Assembly (NCBI GenBank): GCA_008933995.1
Contig: WARS01000029.1
Location: 19,189,511-19,253,510, forward strand
DNA: 64,000 bases
From: Datnioides undecimradiatus
Taxonomy: Eukaryota > Chordata > Actinopteri > Lobotiformes > Datnioididae
Direction of reading: 5' to 3'
The notes below the pieces were generated by a model. It worked only from the letters and a program-made list of their open reading frames with translations. It did not search any database and had not been told where the DNA came from. The position numbers and the translations under genes were made by a program. Positions 50,269 through 63,493 of the stretch are shown in pieces (position 1 is the stretch's first letter; each line of letters starts with the position of its first letter).

Positions 50269-53200
50269 CTCATTTTATATACTGTTGGATAGTGCTCTAT
50301 GACGATTCGCCATGTTTTCTAAACTCTCAATCTGATTCTGATGTAGAATCCTATCTGGTAGAGTAACTTTCAGATACATGTAATGGAGTAAAATGTACAA
50401 TATTTCACTCTGAATTGTAACCAAGTGCAATTACAATACAGCATGAAATAGCAGTGCTCAAGTACCTCACATTTGCACTTATGCACAGTACTAGAGTAAG
50501 TGTTACTGTCCGTCGCTGCAGAATAACCATAACAAACACAGTGACGTTATAAAAATAATACCCATGTACAGTCAAAACCCAGTCATTTTGAGCATGTATA
50601 AGTCAATTGGTTTTGCTCATATTACAGTGTTTACTTATACTTTTAACTTCAGGATTAAACACGTCTGGATAATAAAGTTAACAGCCAAACAGTGTTAACA
50701 CCCAAACAAAGTTAGCACCCTCACGCCCACGCTAGGAGTCCAAAGTCAGCCACACAAGCATCAATATTTTACATTCCCCCAAGAATCCTCTTTAAAGATG
50801 CAATCAATGCCTCCTATTCATTATCCATGTGTATGTCTTCTAGGTATGGCCTTTGTCATTAAGCAATAATTCACCCCTCCACAGTCCCACATTACTCCGC
50901 TGCTCCATACTTTTACAAATGCCTCGGGGCTATAAATACTAATGAAATCTCTTTGCTTAATTTGATTTTGCTGGTACACTTGCAGTTATGGCTGAACTTT
51001 CCCACGAGAGAGGCTGATTGAACACTTTCAAGTCCTTATGGAAGCAGGAAAACATTCCAAAGAGCTGGGGAGATCATTTCCATAATTACCCCGATTGGCA
51101 GCCTAATGACCTTCTGTGACAATAAAAAGATCTCTTGTTAATTCCATTTCTGTCGCTGACATTCAAGAGATTCCTATCTTACATGTTTGAGGGTTCACAA
51201 GATAACAAGTGTACTTTTTTTCCCTCCCGTTTTCAGCGAGCAAAAGAGCAGCCCCATTCAGTTCTGCTCCCCCCCCCAACACACTGCGGTGATGTGGCTC
51301 TGCTCTGCTGTGAAAGGGATCTGCTTGTGCCTGCACGGCTCGTCCAGCCTGCCCCAAAGTTGGATAATTTATGGGCCTGGGGGAGATTATAAAGATGGAT
51401 CTTTGAGGCAATCAATTCTCATGTTGCGTTTTGAATGGTGGGATAGAAATGAAGTGCAGAATAATTAAAAAGATCACAAGTCCCCCCTCGCATGTAATAA
51501 TGAGTGGCTCCAGAGGCAGTGGGCTCTGCCACAGTGCCGGAGGAAGCGCCTTTGATTTGACTGAGAAGACACCCGGCCCGGTCCAACACACCGCCGCACA
51601 ATGGGGGGGTTTCACCACGCTGGAGCTGCATTGCAAATCACGCTCTGTGACTGTTTGAGGACTGTGTGCTTGTCCACCAGGCAGATCATAAGCAGATACT
51701 GTTGTCAGAGGAAACGGAGGGGGTGGCGGGGTTGGCGAGGGTCTTGTTCCTTGGATGTCTAAGTCAGGATGACTCAGAGCTGGCATGAAAAGTGATGGGG
51801 GCGGTTGTTTGGAATATGTTTCACTGTGACCACAATGCTATGCAGTGTTATGGGATGTTAAAATAAAATCCATCCGCTCTTTGCAAATGAATCAGTGTCA
51901 ATATGTACCATCAGCCCGTTGCGTGGAAAACTGTGAGCTGTTGTGCCTTAACAGATTCAAATGGTAATCCGAGGCCTTTTTATACCTCTGAATGCATTAG
52001 ACCAAATGTGAAATGTGCATCTGTTATTAGCCCTTTTGCATTTTTTTCTCATTGCCTGCTGTTTCTTCATCGTCCGTCTGTGAAGCACAAGCATTTGAAA
52101 CTAAACTTTATCAGATATCTCGGCCCACTCGCGCTGTATGACACCAGTGCTTTACACACAAGATATTGTCCATTAGATGGATAACAAGAATCTTGCACCC
52201 ATGCACCAAAGTCCCTCAATTATATGGACAAAATAAAGTAATAAGGACGCAGCAGCGAGCTGGCGGGGCCATCCTGGAAACAGATGGTGGCATGTGTAAC
52301 TGAAGGGGAAGTCTAATGACACCTGGCAGCGGCTCACATTATTCTGCTGGTCACTTGGTCAACTCAACATTGGCACACTGCACACACATATCCGGAGACA
52401 TGCATCGCTGTTGGCCGAAGTTCATTTAGTCTTGATTCCCTTTTTAAAGGTTTTAACACCTCAAAACTGCAACCAAAGATTCATTTCCTCATGTGCATGG
52501 GTGCGTTCTTGTTTTACCATATTTGTTGGCTGCAAATATCAGTGATGTAGAGAAGAATAGAAATTAGTGACACTGATATTTGGCAGTCGTAGGCATGCTC
52601 ACAAACGGTCGGTGGGTTGCACGCTGGTCAAGAAAGGTAGGGGAAGCTTTTGAAAAGTAAAATAATCAATCATCCATGACAAAAAGGAATGTATAATTTT
52701 AAAACCTTTGCATCCAATATAAACCCATATGAAAAGGTAGCCAATGTAAAAACGTTCATTAACATATGTCAGGTTTGTTTTTGTTCTGCAAAAACTGTAA
52801 TGTGTGCTTTAATGTAAACTGTTTTCTGCACGTCAACACACTACATTTCAATACTGTTGTGTTTGGTTGCGTAATTACTCCATAAAGCTTGCCCTTAAGA
52901 CAAGAAATACAGACTGTCAGCCTATACATCACCCCATATCTATATATTAATAATCAAAATCAAATAAAATGATGGATAAACTTTAGATTTTTGCTATTTT
53001 TGAGTCTTGTTATAAACAAAAGCTTCTGCTTTATGGCCTTTTTTCCGGCCTGTGGCATCTGTTTCACTAAAGGATCTCGTGGAGAATCAAGTGAATGCCA
53101 TCATTTAAACATGTTTCAAAATCATCAAAGTGCTGCGGTTAATAGTTATTTGGCTGGCTTCTTCTCGGCCGAATGTCACAGCTCAAGAACCAAAGGGGAA

Positions 53201-56200
53201 GCTAAATGGCTAATAGGGCCATGTGACTGGACTTGAGAAAGCAGCACAGAACAGCAAATCCAATTATCATGTTAGAATTCTGCATGAAAACAATCTATAC
53301 TAGAAATTAGAGGTATTCCTGTCAGATGACTCGCGTTAGTGGCGCTAATGTCATTTGGAACTGCCTTGCACCTTCTTTGAATGTTATCAAATGTTTACAA
53401 AAGAGCTTAATGTGCTAAAATGCTATCAGAGAATCTGCTGTGCCGGCAGCAGCACTGAGCAGTGTTCCCCTTGTGGTGGCTTGGCGATGCATTATGGGTA
53501 ACAGGCCGCCAGGACGCCGTGACAAAATGTGATTCTGCAATAATCACGTCTGCACAAGTCACCTTAACAGTATTTTGTGTTTGTCTCAATGTGTCGCTGC
53601 TGACACAGAGTGACTTTCACGTGTTTAATCGGAAAACACTTGTGCTTCTCCAACATGGAACCCTCGTCTGAAGACTGTGGGACATTTTTAAAAATTTATT
53701 TCACTAAGTTAGCTCCCTGTGCAGCAACAGTCTTTGACTTTATCCTGCTGCAACAGCAGAAATGACGAATGACCTTCATTTTTATCTACAGTAGTTAATT
53801 ATGACATTGCAGGCATGATTTTATAATGATGACGAGCATGAGCACGCATATGTACAGTCTCAACTACATATGCACTGCACCTTATCTCATACATCTCTCT
53901 GGTTCAGAGCTGGCATTAGCCACTCAGAGGGAGCCACCACAGCTTCCTCTCCTTCACTCTCACCATGCAGCAGTTGGATTTTCCATCAGTCTTCTAATTT
54001 GTACTGGAGGATAGTGCATAATCAGTGATGCAGACTTACTCAATGTGCAATTCTTCACTTGCATTATTATTGAGTATTTGTTGCATTTATGTAATTGTTA
54101 CCCTGCTTGTTTCCCCTACAGGGAATCGTCTTCCTGGGTCAGGTTTTGCTGCATCCTGCAAGGGGCCTTCAAACTTTCGGTTGCTCACAAAGGCCCCATT
54201 CTCATCTGTGTTGCTCTTCTTCATCACCCAGCTCCAGGGCATAGCAGATCTGCTCAAAACCCAGTATTGTCTGGGCAAAACCACATATTAAATTTGCCCC
54301 GCATAAGCCATTTCATTGAGCTGCAGCAGGAATTCCTTTGCTGGGTCATTCATCTGTGTACATGGTTTGGACACACATTTGAAACAAAGCAAGCCAGTCA
54401 AGGATAATATTGAGGAAGTTACATACATTTCAAGCTTTGCAGCATATGTCATTTCTGTTCCGTGCTCTTTTGGCGGCGGAGTTGTTGGTACAGATTCATG
54501 CAGCGGGAACATTGCGAGACTGTAGCTGCAAGCCATCCAAAATTTCTCCCTGCATATGTAATGTTTTGCACTTCATTAGGAATTCTGGATTTTCCCCATC
54601 AGGAATGTCAACTGAATAGAAAGAGAGGGAAACTAAGAGAGCTCTCTATCCGCAGCAAACAATTAACAATGAATAATAAAGAGAAAAAATCAGATTCAAG
54701 CCAGCCAGTGGTCCTCTGGATAATTCATCAGTTCTGTATTGGAACAGAACATGAGCTTTTTCTTGTTCTCGTTCATTTTAGTTATGAATATGTTTTTTAT
54801 TCCCTATCTGTAACTTAATCTCTGCACCAGCACAGCATGTAAACCATGTCACTTGAAAACCATGTCCACGATTTATGGTGGGCTACTTGTCTTACAATGC
54901 AAAAAGTAAACTTTGAAAGGAAACACTGCGAAACCTTGGATGAGATTAAGACCTGTTGTCAGGTGATATGCGAGGAATAATGTTATATTGTTTCACTGGT
55001 GGGTATTGAGGGCATCTTGTTGAATATCTCTTGTCTTTCCATGGGAGGCTGTGCTTCACATGCAGAAACTTATCTTCTGAATTATGGATTATATGAGACT
55101 TAATGTTGAAACACCCACCAACAATTTTGCTGTGGACAAACCTCCAAGATCATGAGCTCAATGCACAGCAACAAAAGAGAAAACAGGAAAAACAAAACCA
55201 AAATTAAGAATCATGTCCAGTATAAAACAGCTCACATGCATTTAAGTGTAAGGGTGCAATTGATGCTGAAGTTATAGTTCCATTCCCTGTTTAGTAGTCA
55301 AGTTTCATGTGAGTCTTTATTTTCTTATCCCATGTGTTTTTATTGAAGTTTCACTGCCCTCTCTCAAGTTCAAAGAGAGAGTTGAAAGCAATGTTTATTT
55401 AGCCAAATGAAAATGTCCTTAACTCCTGTAACTTAGAGTTGACCTACATCAGACAACCCTGGGCTAATTCAGAAACAGTCACAGCGTAGATTACAGTGGA
55501 CTCTGTGTGCATAAACTTCCATGAACCTTGGTCATTGTCCCGAGATTCCTCTCAATTTAGTTCATTAATCGCTCTGTAAACATTTGATTTATTTCAAAGA
55601 CGCTTCCAGTTACCTTAAATTGTATTTGTCTGAAACCAAAGTCATCTGACGGGATTTGCTCTATAGGCCTTCCCTGCAGCTGCAGCCCAAGCACAACTCT
55701 CACACAATCTAATTATCTTTGGTGCAGCAACATAACATCTGAGAGGTGAGCGGCTGCGGCTGACCATGATCATCTCACATGATGGGCAGCCAGTTGTATT
55801 TACAGATCATTGCCGTTTTACAATAATGCATTAAATTTAAGACCCAACTTATTTATCACTGGCCAAGCAGTAAATGTCATTATACTGGCTGAGGCTAAAC
55901 TTAAAGAAATCAAATTACAGGTGTAAAGGCTGCAAAAACACTAAAGCTGGAGAGGACAGTTTTATTTCTCTCTGCTGTGTTTGTGTGTGTTTACAACTTA
56001 TCTTTGACCAAAACAGACTGTATAGCTAATGTAAATTTTGGTTGAAGGTAAAATTCAACTGAAAGGGAAGAGACTTGAGTGAACTGAGTGATTAGGATAT
56101 TTGGATTGATGTAAAAGAGCGTTGTTGCAGAGTTTTAGTGTCATCTTGATGCAATAAATGCACATTTACCAGTACGGGGATGAAGAGCAAAGAAAACAAG

Positions 56201-56204
56201 GAGC
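50269..56204. other. intergenic stretch with candidate conserved elements
   Basis: No protein-coding exon recognised. Repeat-free, varied strips that look conserved lie at about 50930-51175, 51480-51660 and 54290-54620. The remainder is AT-rich without pattern. Confidence 0.45.
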
Positions 56205-56510
56205 TACAACCATGCTATCAACGACATTGCTAACATGCTAATGCTTACCAAGTTGATTTTTACCATGTTCACTAACCCTAACCATCTTGGTTTAGGACTA
56301 TAGCCTCCTAACCTTTGCAAAATTTAGTAGCAACCCGTGCAATAGGTGTTAAGATATTCCCCTTCAAAGCACAAATGTCAACTGCATGCTGGCTCTAAGG
56401 GAAAAGTCAGTGGATCACCAAAGATTATACGGCTTATCCATTGAAGAGTTGTTGAGATATTTCAATCCGGACCACAGTGTTGGAACAACGGACACGTCCA
56501 TCCATGAAAG
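56205..56510 (+). mobile_element. teleost interspersed repeat copy
   Basis: Contains GCTAACATGCTAATGCTTAC, AAAAGTCAGTGGATCACCAA and GAGTTGTTGAGATATTTCAA followed by GGACCACAGTGTTGGA. I recognise this chain of blocks as a very common spiny-rayed fish repeat; this copy is diverged. It carries no open frame. Confidence 0.65.
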
Positions 56511-59500
56511 AGAGTTTTTTCCCATAGCTTTCAGCAGAACTGCTACATAATAGATTCAGGGCTTCTGAGCGCCCACAATAACTACCCTCCACCTTGTATC
56601 AACACTAATGTCACTGTTCACTCCACTGGGGACTCGTATGTCCTCTCGCTGGTCGCACTGACACGGTCCATTCAGTTGGCATCTGTCCCATGATCCCTCA
56701 GAGTTACAAAGTTCACCCAGTGCGTCTGGTCTGTGTCATGATCTGTCCGACTGTAATCCTAGGAGAAATATCAGTCACCATATGTGTGCTCTGTATACAC
56801 AGCTTTGCTATCATGCTTTTGCACCTTGTGTGAAACTCTTGGACTTGTCCCTTTACACTATGCAACCGACTGTGTTTTGGTTTTCCTTTTTACAGTGTGC
56901 GTGTGTGTATGTGCGTGTTTGTGGTATCATCTCCCCAGTGTATTCTAGGCCTGTTACTCAGCTCTCACATGAGGATGACACGAGGCGTCTGGTTTCACTG
57001 TAAAATTAGGCTGACATCGATAGAGTCACAAGTGTCACCATGTGGCCACCCGGCGCTTCATGAAAATACACAGAACTTACTGTAAATTAACTGAGACTTC
57101 ACTAAATCCTTTCTCCTCTTAGTGTACTTGTCAGTTTGTGTCATTGGCCAAAATGTGTGAGGTTGACCACAATTAAATCATTCTTTTATTTCTCATCATG
57201 AATTTCAATGATTTAGCTCAAACTGACTAGGTCTTGGCTGTCAGTTGGTTGTCAAAGATTTCTTATTTTGTACCCAGCTGTTGCGCCAAATATCTGGACT
57301 TATTTGAATGAAGCCCAACACATTTGTCGCAGAAGGATTCGACTTAACTTTGCTGGACAGATTTTTAGGTTATACGCAGTGAAATGCTGCCAACTGACCA
57401 TTTGCTAAATACCTTTCCCAGTGATGGTCAAATCTTAGCTTAGCAACCCCAGCTAGCTGCAGCAGGCCTGGATGCTTTGGTTCGAACTGTGAACATTAGC
57501 ACGCCCAGCTAACAAGTCATGGCTAACTATGCTTTGTGGCGTTACATCAGAAAAGAAATGCTTGGCAGCATTTCTCCACTGTGTCCAGCGACTCCAGCCA
57601 AATGAGCTAACAGCTGTAACTTTATATTTGACAATATGAGTATGCTAACTATTTCAGACATGTAGCTTATAGCCTCAGTCTTTGAGTGTAATATTCAACC
57701 ATCACGTGCGCGTATAAAACCCCTTTTTAAATTCAGCTTTGGTTCTCATGGTAAAACAATATGACTGAAAACATTAATGTTTCAGTCAGCCAAAGTGGAA
57801 ATAAACAATACCCTGTTGAGCTAGTTAGCCACAGGGTACAATGCAATCTGCCAGAGACAGTTGTTATTTCACTGGCAATATTGCCTTCATTGCCTTACAT
57901 TTTAATTGATAAATCTACCACCATTGTCATTGCCATCAAAATACATTATGTGCCAGGCTAGAATTGAAAAGCTGGTATGGGCTAAGAGGGGCGTGGCTTA
58001 GTCATTTCCCTGTAATAGACAGTTAACCAACAAAACTAATCTTGAATTATTAGATGAATTACTTTGAAAGCAAGAATGCCCAAATGTTTCAAATCAGCCT
58101 CTGTAACACAAAGTAAATCCCAGCTGCTGAGTTGTGTTGCCCCGCCGGCCGTGAGTTGTTGCCCCTCCCTGGCCGGATCATTTGTTTCCAATGGCTGAAG
58201 GTCTCTGTTGCCCAGTCTGTGGCAGGACCAAATTAAGAGGCGCACTGAGGATGGATGAGCGCAGAGCGAATGAAAGATTGGCGGACAGGCTCAGATTTTT
58301 CCTGCTTTTTCTCCTTTCCTGTTGCTGCCTTCTGTCAGATAGATGATGTGTGAGGGAAATATTATTTGTTCTGTTTTCACTGTTGATTCTGTCTTGTCCT
58401 CCTCAGAGTTGCTATCTCAATTTTGATGACAGAACCCAGAGATGGAGCCAAAGTAAAAATGCTTTAATGTTTGCTGTTCTTGCTCCCCTCCCTACAGGAA
58501 TAATTTACAGTTACTGATGGTGATTGATTATCATTCCCACTTGAGTTTTGCTGTGTGTTTGAACAGCCAGCTGTACAACTTTTCATTGTGCTTTAAGATC
58601 GGCAATTAAAGCAGTCGAACTGAGGTTAAAAGGAATTAGCATCACCGCAGTATATTTTAGTTTCTGTTGCTTTAGATATCCACTACAAAGCTACATACAG
58701 TTCAAGCTATAAACTGATACATCCAAACTGCACTGAGCAAAATGATCATCATTAAGCTGCCAGTCCAGTGTCGCTTAATTCCTTTATAATTGGCAAACTG
58801 GCAACAAGTTTGAGCATAAATCTGTATTGAGCCTGCAAATGATACAGCACAGTGTACAATGTGTTCCTGAGAGTACAAAAGGAAAAGACCAAGAGAAAAA
58901 GAGGTGTAGGCGTCACTTGTCACCAGCATTGTGACAAGTGTTATACAACTTCCAGTCAGTGTTTACTGCTGCGGAGCTCCGTGCCCTGTGGGGAGAAGAG
59001 GCCTCCGCTGCACTCAGGGTCATAGGTTACAGCTCGGTCCAGATGAAATACTTCATATCTGTTTGATTTCCTGCTCGAACGGACAGCGGGGTTAGGTCAC
59101 CAAATATATATTGATCCAGCTGTCACACACATTGTCCCACTGAGTATTGTGTGTGAGTAACCGTTTGCCAAAAACTGCAATAAAAGAGCACAAGTCCTGG
59201 TTTAGTGTCCACAGTGGCGATCGAGCTTTCAGCGAGCAGTTGCCCTCGCTGCCTCTGTTGAGCAGCTGCTCGACGACTGAAAGTGCCTTAAGACTGCATG
59301 AGGCTCGGTCCTAATGAGCTACACAGGCTGGAGGTACATGTTAATGTGACGCATTCAACTTGACAGTCAATCAGCTGTGAAACGGGATGCCCGAGCGCAG
59401 ATGTCCCGGGTATCTTGACAGTTGTTTCAGTGTGATGTTGTGCAGTTGCAAATTATGGTCATGTTTACCAATTACTATGATCATATGAATAATATAACAT

Positions 59501-61960
59501 CAGCTGTAATCTTGACAGATGCTGTTCAATGGCTGTTATTACATTACAATATCACAAACTAGGTATGATCTGAAGTAGCTCCAACTCATGTCATGGGATC
59601 TTTCTGTGGAGATCGCTGGTGTGTTTGTCATGGAAATGCAGATGTTTGAATTGTCTGTTTGTGTTTCTAAGATCATGAATGAACATTTAGTCTTAATTCT
59701 TAACGTACATGAAAGCCTGTAAGTCTGGAAACATACAATTCTATGGCAACTGAGAAAGAATAATGTGGTATAATGTTGTAAATCTCAAATAAGAAGAACA
59801 GCCTCTTCTTTTGATATGAACATTAAATCATCACTTATTTCCTGTAAGCTATGAGCTACACGCTTGTCACGTATGTACAGCGCTTTCCTTTCCAAAAAGC
59901 AGTGACAGAAATGGTCCCATGACTGTGTTGTTGAGGGTGGCGTGAGTCAGTCGGTGACTATGACGTCATCCTATAGAGATGGATCATCACACCAGTTACA
60001 AAGGAGTGGGTTACAGTGTGCGTCCTATTTACCACCCCTGACAGTCACTATATGTATGTTTCATGTAAGGCCTCATTTTACAACCCCCAACCACCACTAT
60101 CATCATCACCTCTACCACTAACCTTAACTGTCAGAGACCTATCTCCTAATGGTCAATTAAATGCCTTGATTTTAGCCAAAATGGCGTGACAAGGAATTAC
60201 TTACCAGAGCTGGGTGGGTTACTTATCTGTAAATGGTGGTTCCTTAGCATTTGGTGGCATTTGAGGGCCCCGATCACAGGATAACTGCAGGTCATTTGTA
60301 TGTTAATGACTCAATGACATGTAGTTAAGTTGGGTGTGTGGCTAAACGCCTCGCTGGAGCGTAGAGTGGGGCAATGTAGTCAGACGTATAGAATAAAAAA
60401 AAAAGAAAAAAGAAAGAAAAAGAACAGGCATACAGCAAGGACACAAAGTTTACAAAAAAATATATATCACAATCATCTTCACCAACAGATTTTATATTTT
60501 TTCTTAAATCCTCAAAGCACCCAGAAATAACGCTAATGAATATTTTCAGTAACCGCAGAACAGAAACTAAATGGACCTTAAGGCCTGAACGCTTGTTCAA
60601 CTACTGCTTCTAAGGTCAATAATCAAACTTGAGACTCAGAATATATTTATATAATAAAGAAAAATAAGCAGCTAAAGCCTGTTTACTTACATCATACAGT
60701 GTGTAGTAAATAAAGTGCTATATAAAGTCTCTAGGTACAAATTATGAGTTAAATTTAACAGCAAGGTCAAACAAGTTGCTTTAATTTCTGATTTGCGTCC
60801 GCTAACGGGTTCAGATGGCCTGAAACAAACTGAGTCATAACCAGAGTGAAAGTGTTTATACCCTTTGCCAATGGCCGCACACAGAGCAAAACACCTGCTG
60901 TCGTAGAGGGCGGCCAGACACAATAAACTGTGAACTGGGGGGATCAGATGCTGTTCATTGATCTGACAATCCCTTCAGTTGAGGCATACTGATGGCCTCG
61001 CTGTTATGGATGGGGTATGACATCATCCTGTTGCGGAAAGACATCCGTGCGGGGAAGTTAACTGGAGAAATCATTACCACGTACCTTTGTCGAGAGCGTT
61101 TATAATCATTTTCATCGTAGTAAAATCTAACACAATGTTTTGCAGTTAAAAATGAATTGCCACCTAATTCTGCAATCACTCAGACTTTGTTTGCCGTTAC
61201 CTAACAATATAAAATAAACTGTTTGTCAGAGAGCACTGTGGCATTGTTTTTAATTCCAAACAACTCCCATATGTAATTTAACACGGTGTAGGCCCCTTTC
61301 AATAAGCACCGGAGCTATTGATCTCCCCTCCTTCTGTAGCACTCCTAAAGAGAAAGCAGAAAGTTGTGTGGATGTTCTATGCAAATGTTTAGTGTATTAG
61401 CATACACAGTTGTAATTAAAGCATAATTAGAGAGACAAATGGTGCTGTGAAGCTCTGCGCCTTGGCTCCGGAGTCTGTTTATCAGCAGCCCCTTGTTTAG
61501 TCGGCTAAAACAGGTTTATATGAAACAAGCGCCGCCGACTGCTGCATTAATTGTTATCATTGCCTTGGAAAGCAAATAGGTGCCATAGCGCTGCGGACTG
61601 TGAGAGGAGAGAGCCGTACAGGGACCGGGACAAATTAGTGTGGAAAATGAGAGTGTCGAAATTGGAGAGGGATTAGCACAGACGATAATGAAGCAATTAA
61701 AGAGTAAGCGCTCAGCACTCAGGTGCCTTTACTGAGCTGGTTCACTCCAGCTGCTTTCAGACGCTCCAATGCAAATATATCCCCAACGGTGAGGGGAGGT
61801 AACACTCTGTCCTAATACATCACTGATACAGACTGAGAGGGGAGAACACGACATGCTGCAGTATAATGCAACGTGACAAAGTACATCGCAGTCTGGCACA
61901 ACAGGACATGACAAGATAGCACAACAAAACATCAGATGACAGAATACAATACAGCGCAAG
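56511..61960. other. intergenic stretch with candidate foxd3 enhancers
   Basis: No gene recognised. Strips at 58030-58300, 58690-58930, 59280-59440 and 61250-61720 are repeat-free with mixed composition and transcription-factor-like cores. The last holds two TAATTA sites (61413-61418, 61424-61429) and an ATTGTT Sox-type site (61550-61555). Confidence 0.45.
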
Positions 61961-61990
61961 ACAACAACAACAACAACAACAACAACAAAA
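61961..61990. repeat. (CAA)n trinucleotide repeat
   Basis: About nine tandem CAA/ACA units within a CA-rich strip. Confidence 0.9.
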
Positions 61991-63466
61991 TAACCAGTAG
62001 GAGATCTGAGGGTAGATAAGGGCAGTACAATCCTACTTGTTAGTAAAATGACCAAAAGCATTCCCCTTGTTAACCGGCCATCCCCTGTCTGCACCCCTGC
62101 TAGCAGAGAAAAGTGGGTGTTTAGTTGAAGACACCGAAGCAACAGACCGATTTGAGCCCCGCCCTTCTCTCATTTTCATGTTGGATCTATGAGATTCTCG
62201 AAATCATGCATTGTAAATGCTCAATTTCAGCCTAAATTCGCCATATTTTCACGATCAAAGAGACAACTAGCTATGTGTAGTCCAGAGGGTGAATGCCTGG
62301 CTCATGGGCTGGGCCAACCTACTCTACATGGTGCTTCGAATTCCTCCAACAGTGTAATCGTCAATGGTGGGACTTAAATTTAACTGCTGATGGCATTGTG
62401 TAATGTGTATGTGTTAAATCGACTACTTATATGCCCTTTAATGCTCATTTACAAGGTGCCCGTAGATGTGCAAGTAGCTAAACCTGTATAAGTACGTAAC
62501 CACAGTAACAACAGTTGTGTGACAGGGCAGCACAAAGTCAGTGCTTCAGCTTACATTAACAGTGTCTGGCTAGGGTCAGGAAACAGAAATACCTGTTGGG
62601 TTCAGGTTGGGATCAGTTTCTTCCCTACCCGGTCTGCAGCTCTAAACTCTGAGCTGAGCTATTAAGCTGTTTTGGTTTGAAATGGTGACACGAATGTTCC
62701 TCAAACAGGAGTAAATACTGAACTTGTTGGGGAATATGTTCAGTGGTTGATAACAACAGAAGTCTATGGTGCAGACAAAGAAGCTATTCAGACCCTGGCT
62801 AAACAGGCAGTATTTGTTAAAGGGATCAGTTTGTTGCTAGTGTTGGTCTTTACGCTGGATTTGTTGGGTGTACAAATGCTGCAACACGGTGCAGGAAGAT
62901 GGCGCAACCCAGGTCAGTTCCATTATGAACAACCAGGAGATGCTTAAGCCAAAGTGATGCAGAGTCTGTATTCAACTGCAGATGTTGTTCTTATATTCTG
63001 TCTAATATTTAGACAGTGAATACCAAGCTTGCGAATTATGTAAAAAGATGGCAACGAGAGCCAGAGGTAGGAGGAAGCGAGAAAAAACGGAGAGGAGAGA
63101 GGAAGAGACGGGGGGCTGTCTATAGCGATGCCAGACGTCTATGGTTGGGGGTAATAAAGCCCCTCTCAAAGTCAACAGTTCAGAAACTCCTTTGTCCTCC
63201 TAAAAGAGCTTTTAATTTTTAACACAAACTTGCACTTAGGTATGCATGAACTTTGGTAAAATCCTGAGACATGTGTATAAAAGGGCTTAATAGATGACGG
63301 TCATGTGCTCTGCTGCCGGGTAATGATGTCAGCCCCTCGATCTCATTCCCTCTCTGCCTCTCTTTTGGCTTCTTTGATAGAGGAGGGCCTAATGTAAATT
63401 TAATTTGGAGTGATGTATGGCAGGGATGGGTGAGTGAGTGAGAATGGGGTTCGGGGTATTGGGTGA
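61991..63466. other. right-hand intergenic stretch
   Basis: No gene recognised. The part 62560-62960 may be another diverged interspersed repeat (AACTTGTTGGGGAATATGTT, ACCAGGAGATGCTTAAGCCA), but I cannot name it. The part 63020-63350 is purine-rich then varied. Confidence 0.35.
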
Positions 63467-63493
63467 TGTGTGTGTGTGTGTGTGTGTGTGTGT
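63467..63493. repeat. (TG)13 microsatellite
   Basis: A pure TG run ending in TAT, within a G-rich strip that also holds a G13 run at 63619-63631. The proline-rich minus-strand open frame here is an artefact of this composition. Confidence 0.9.
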
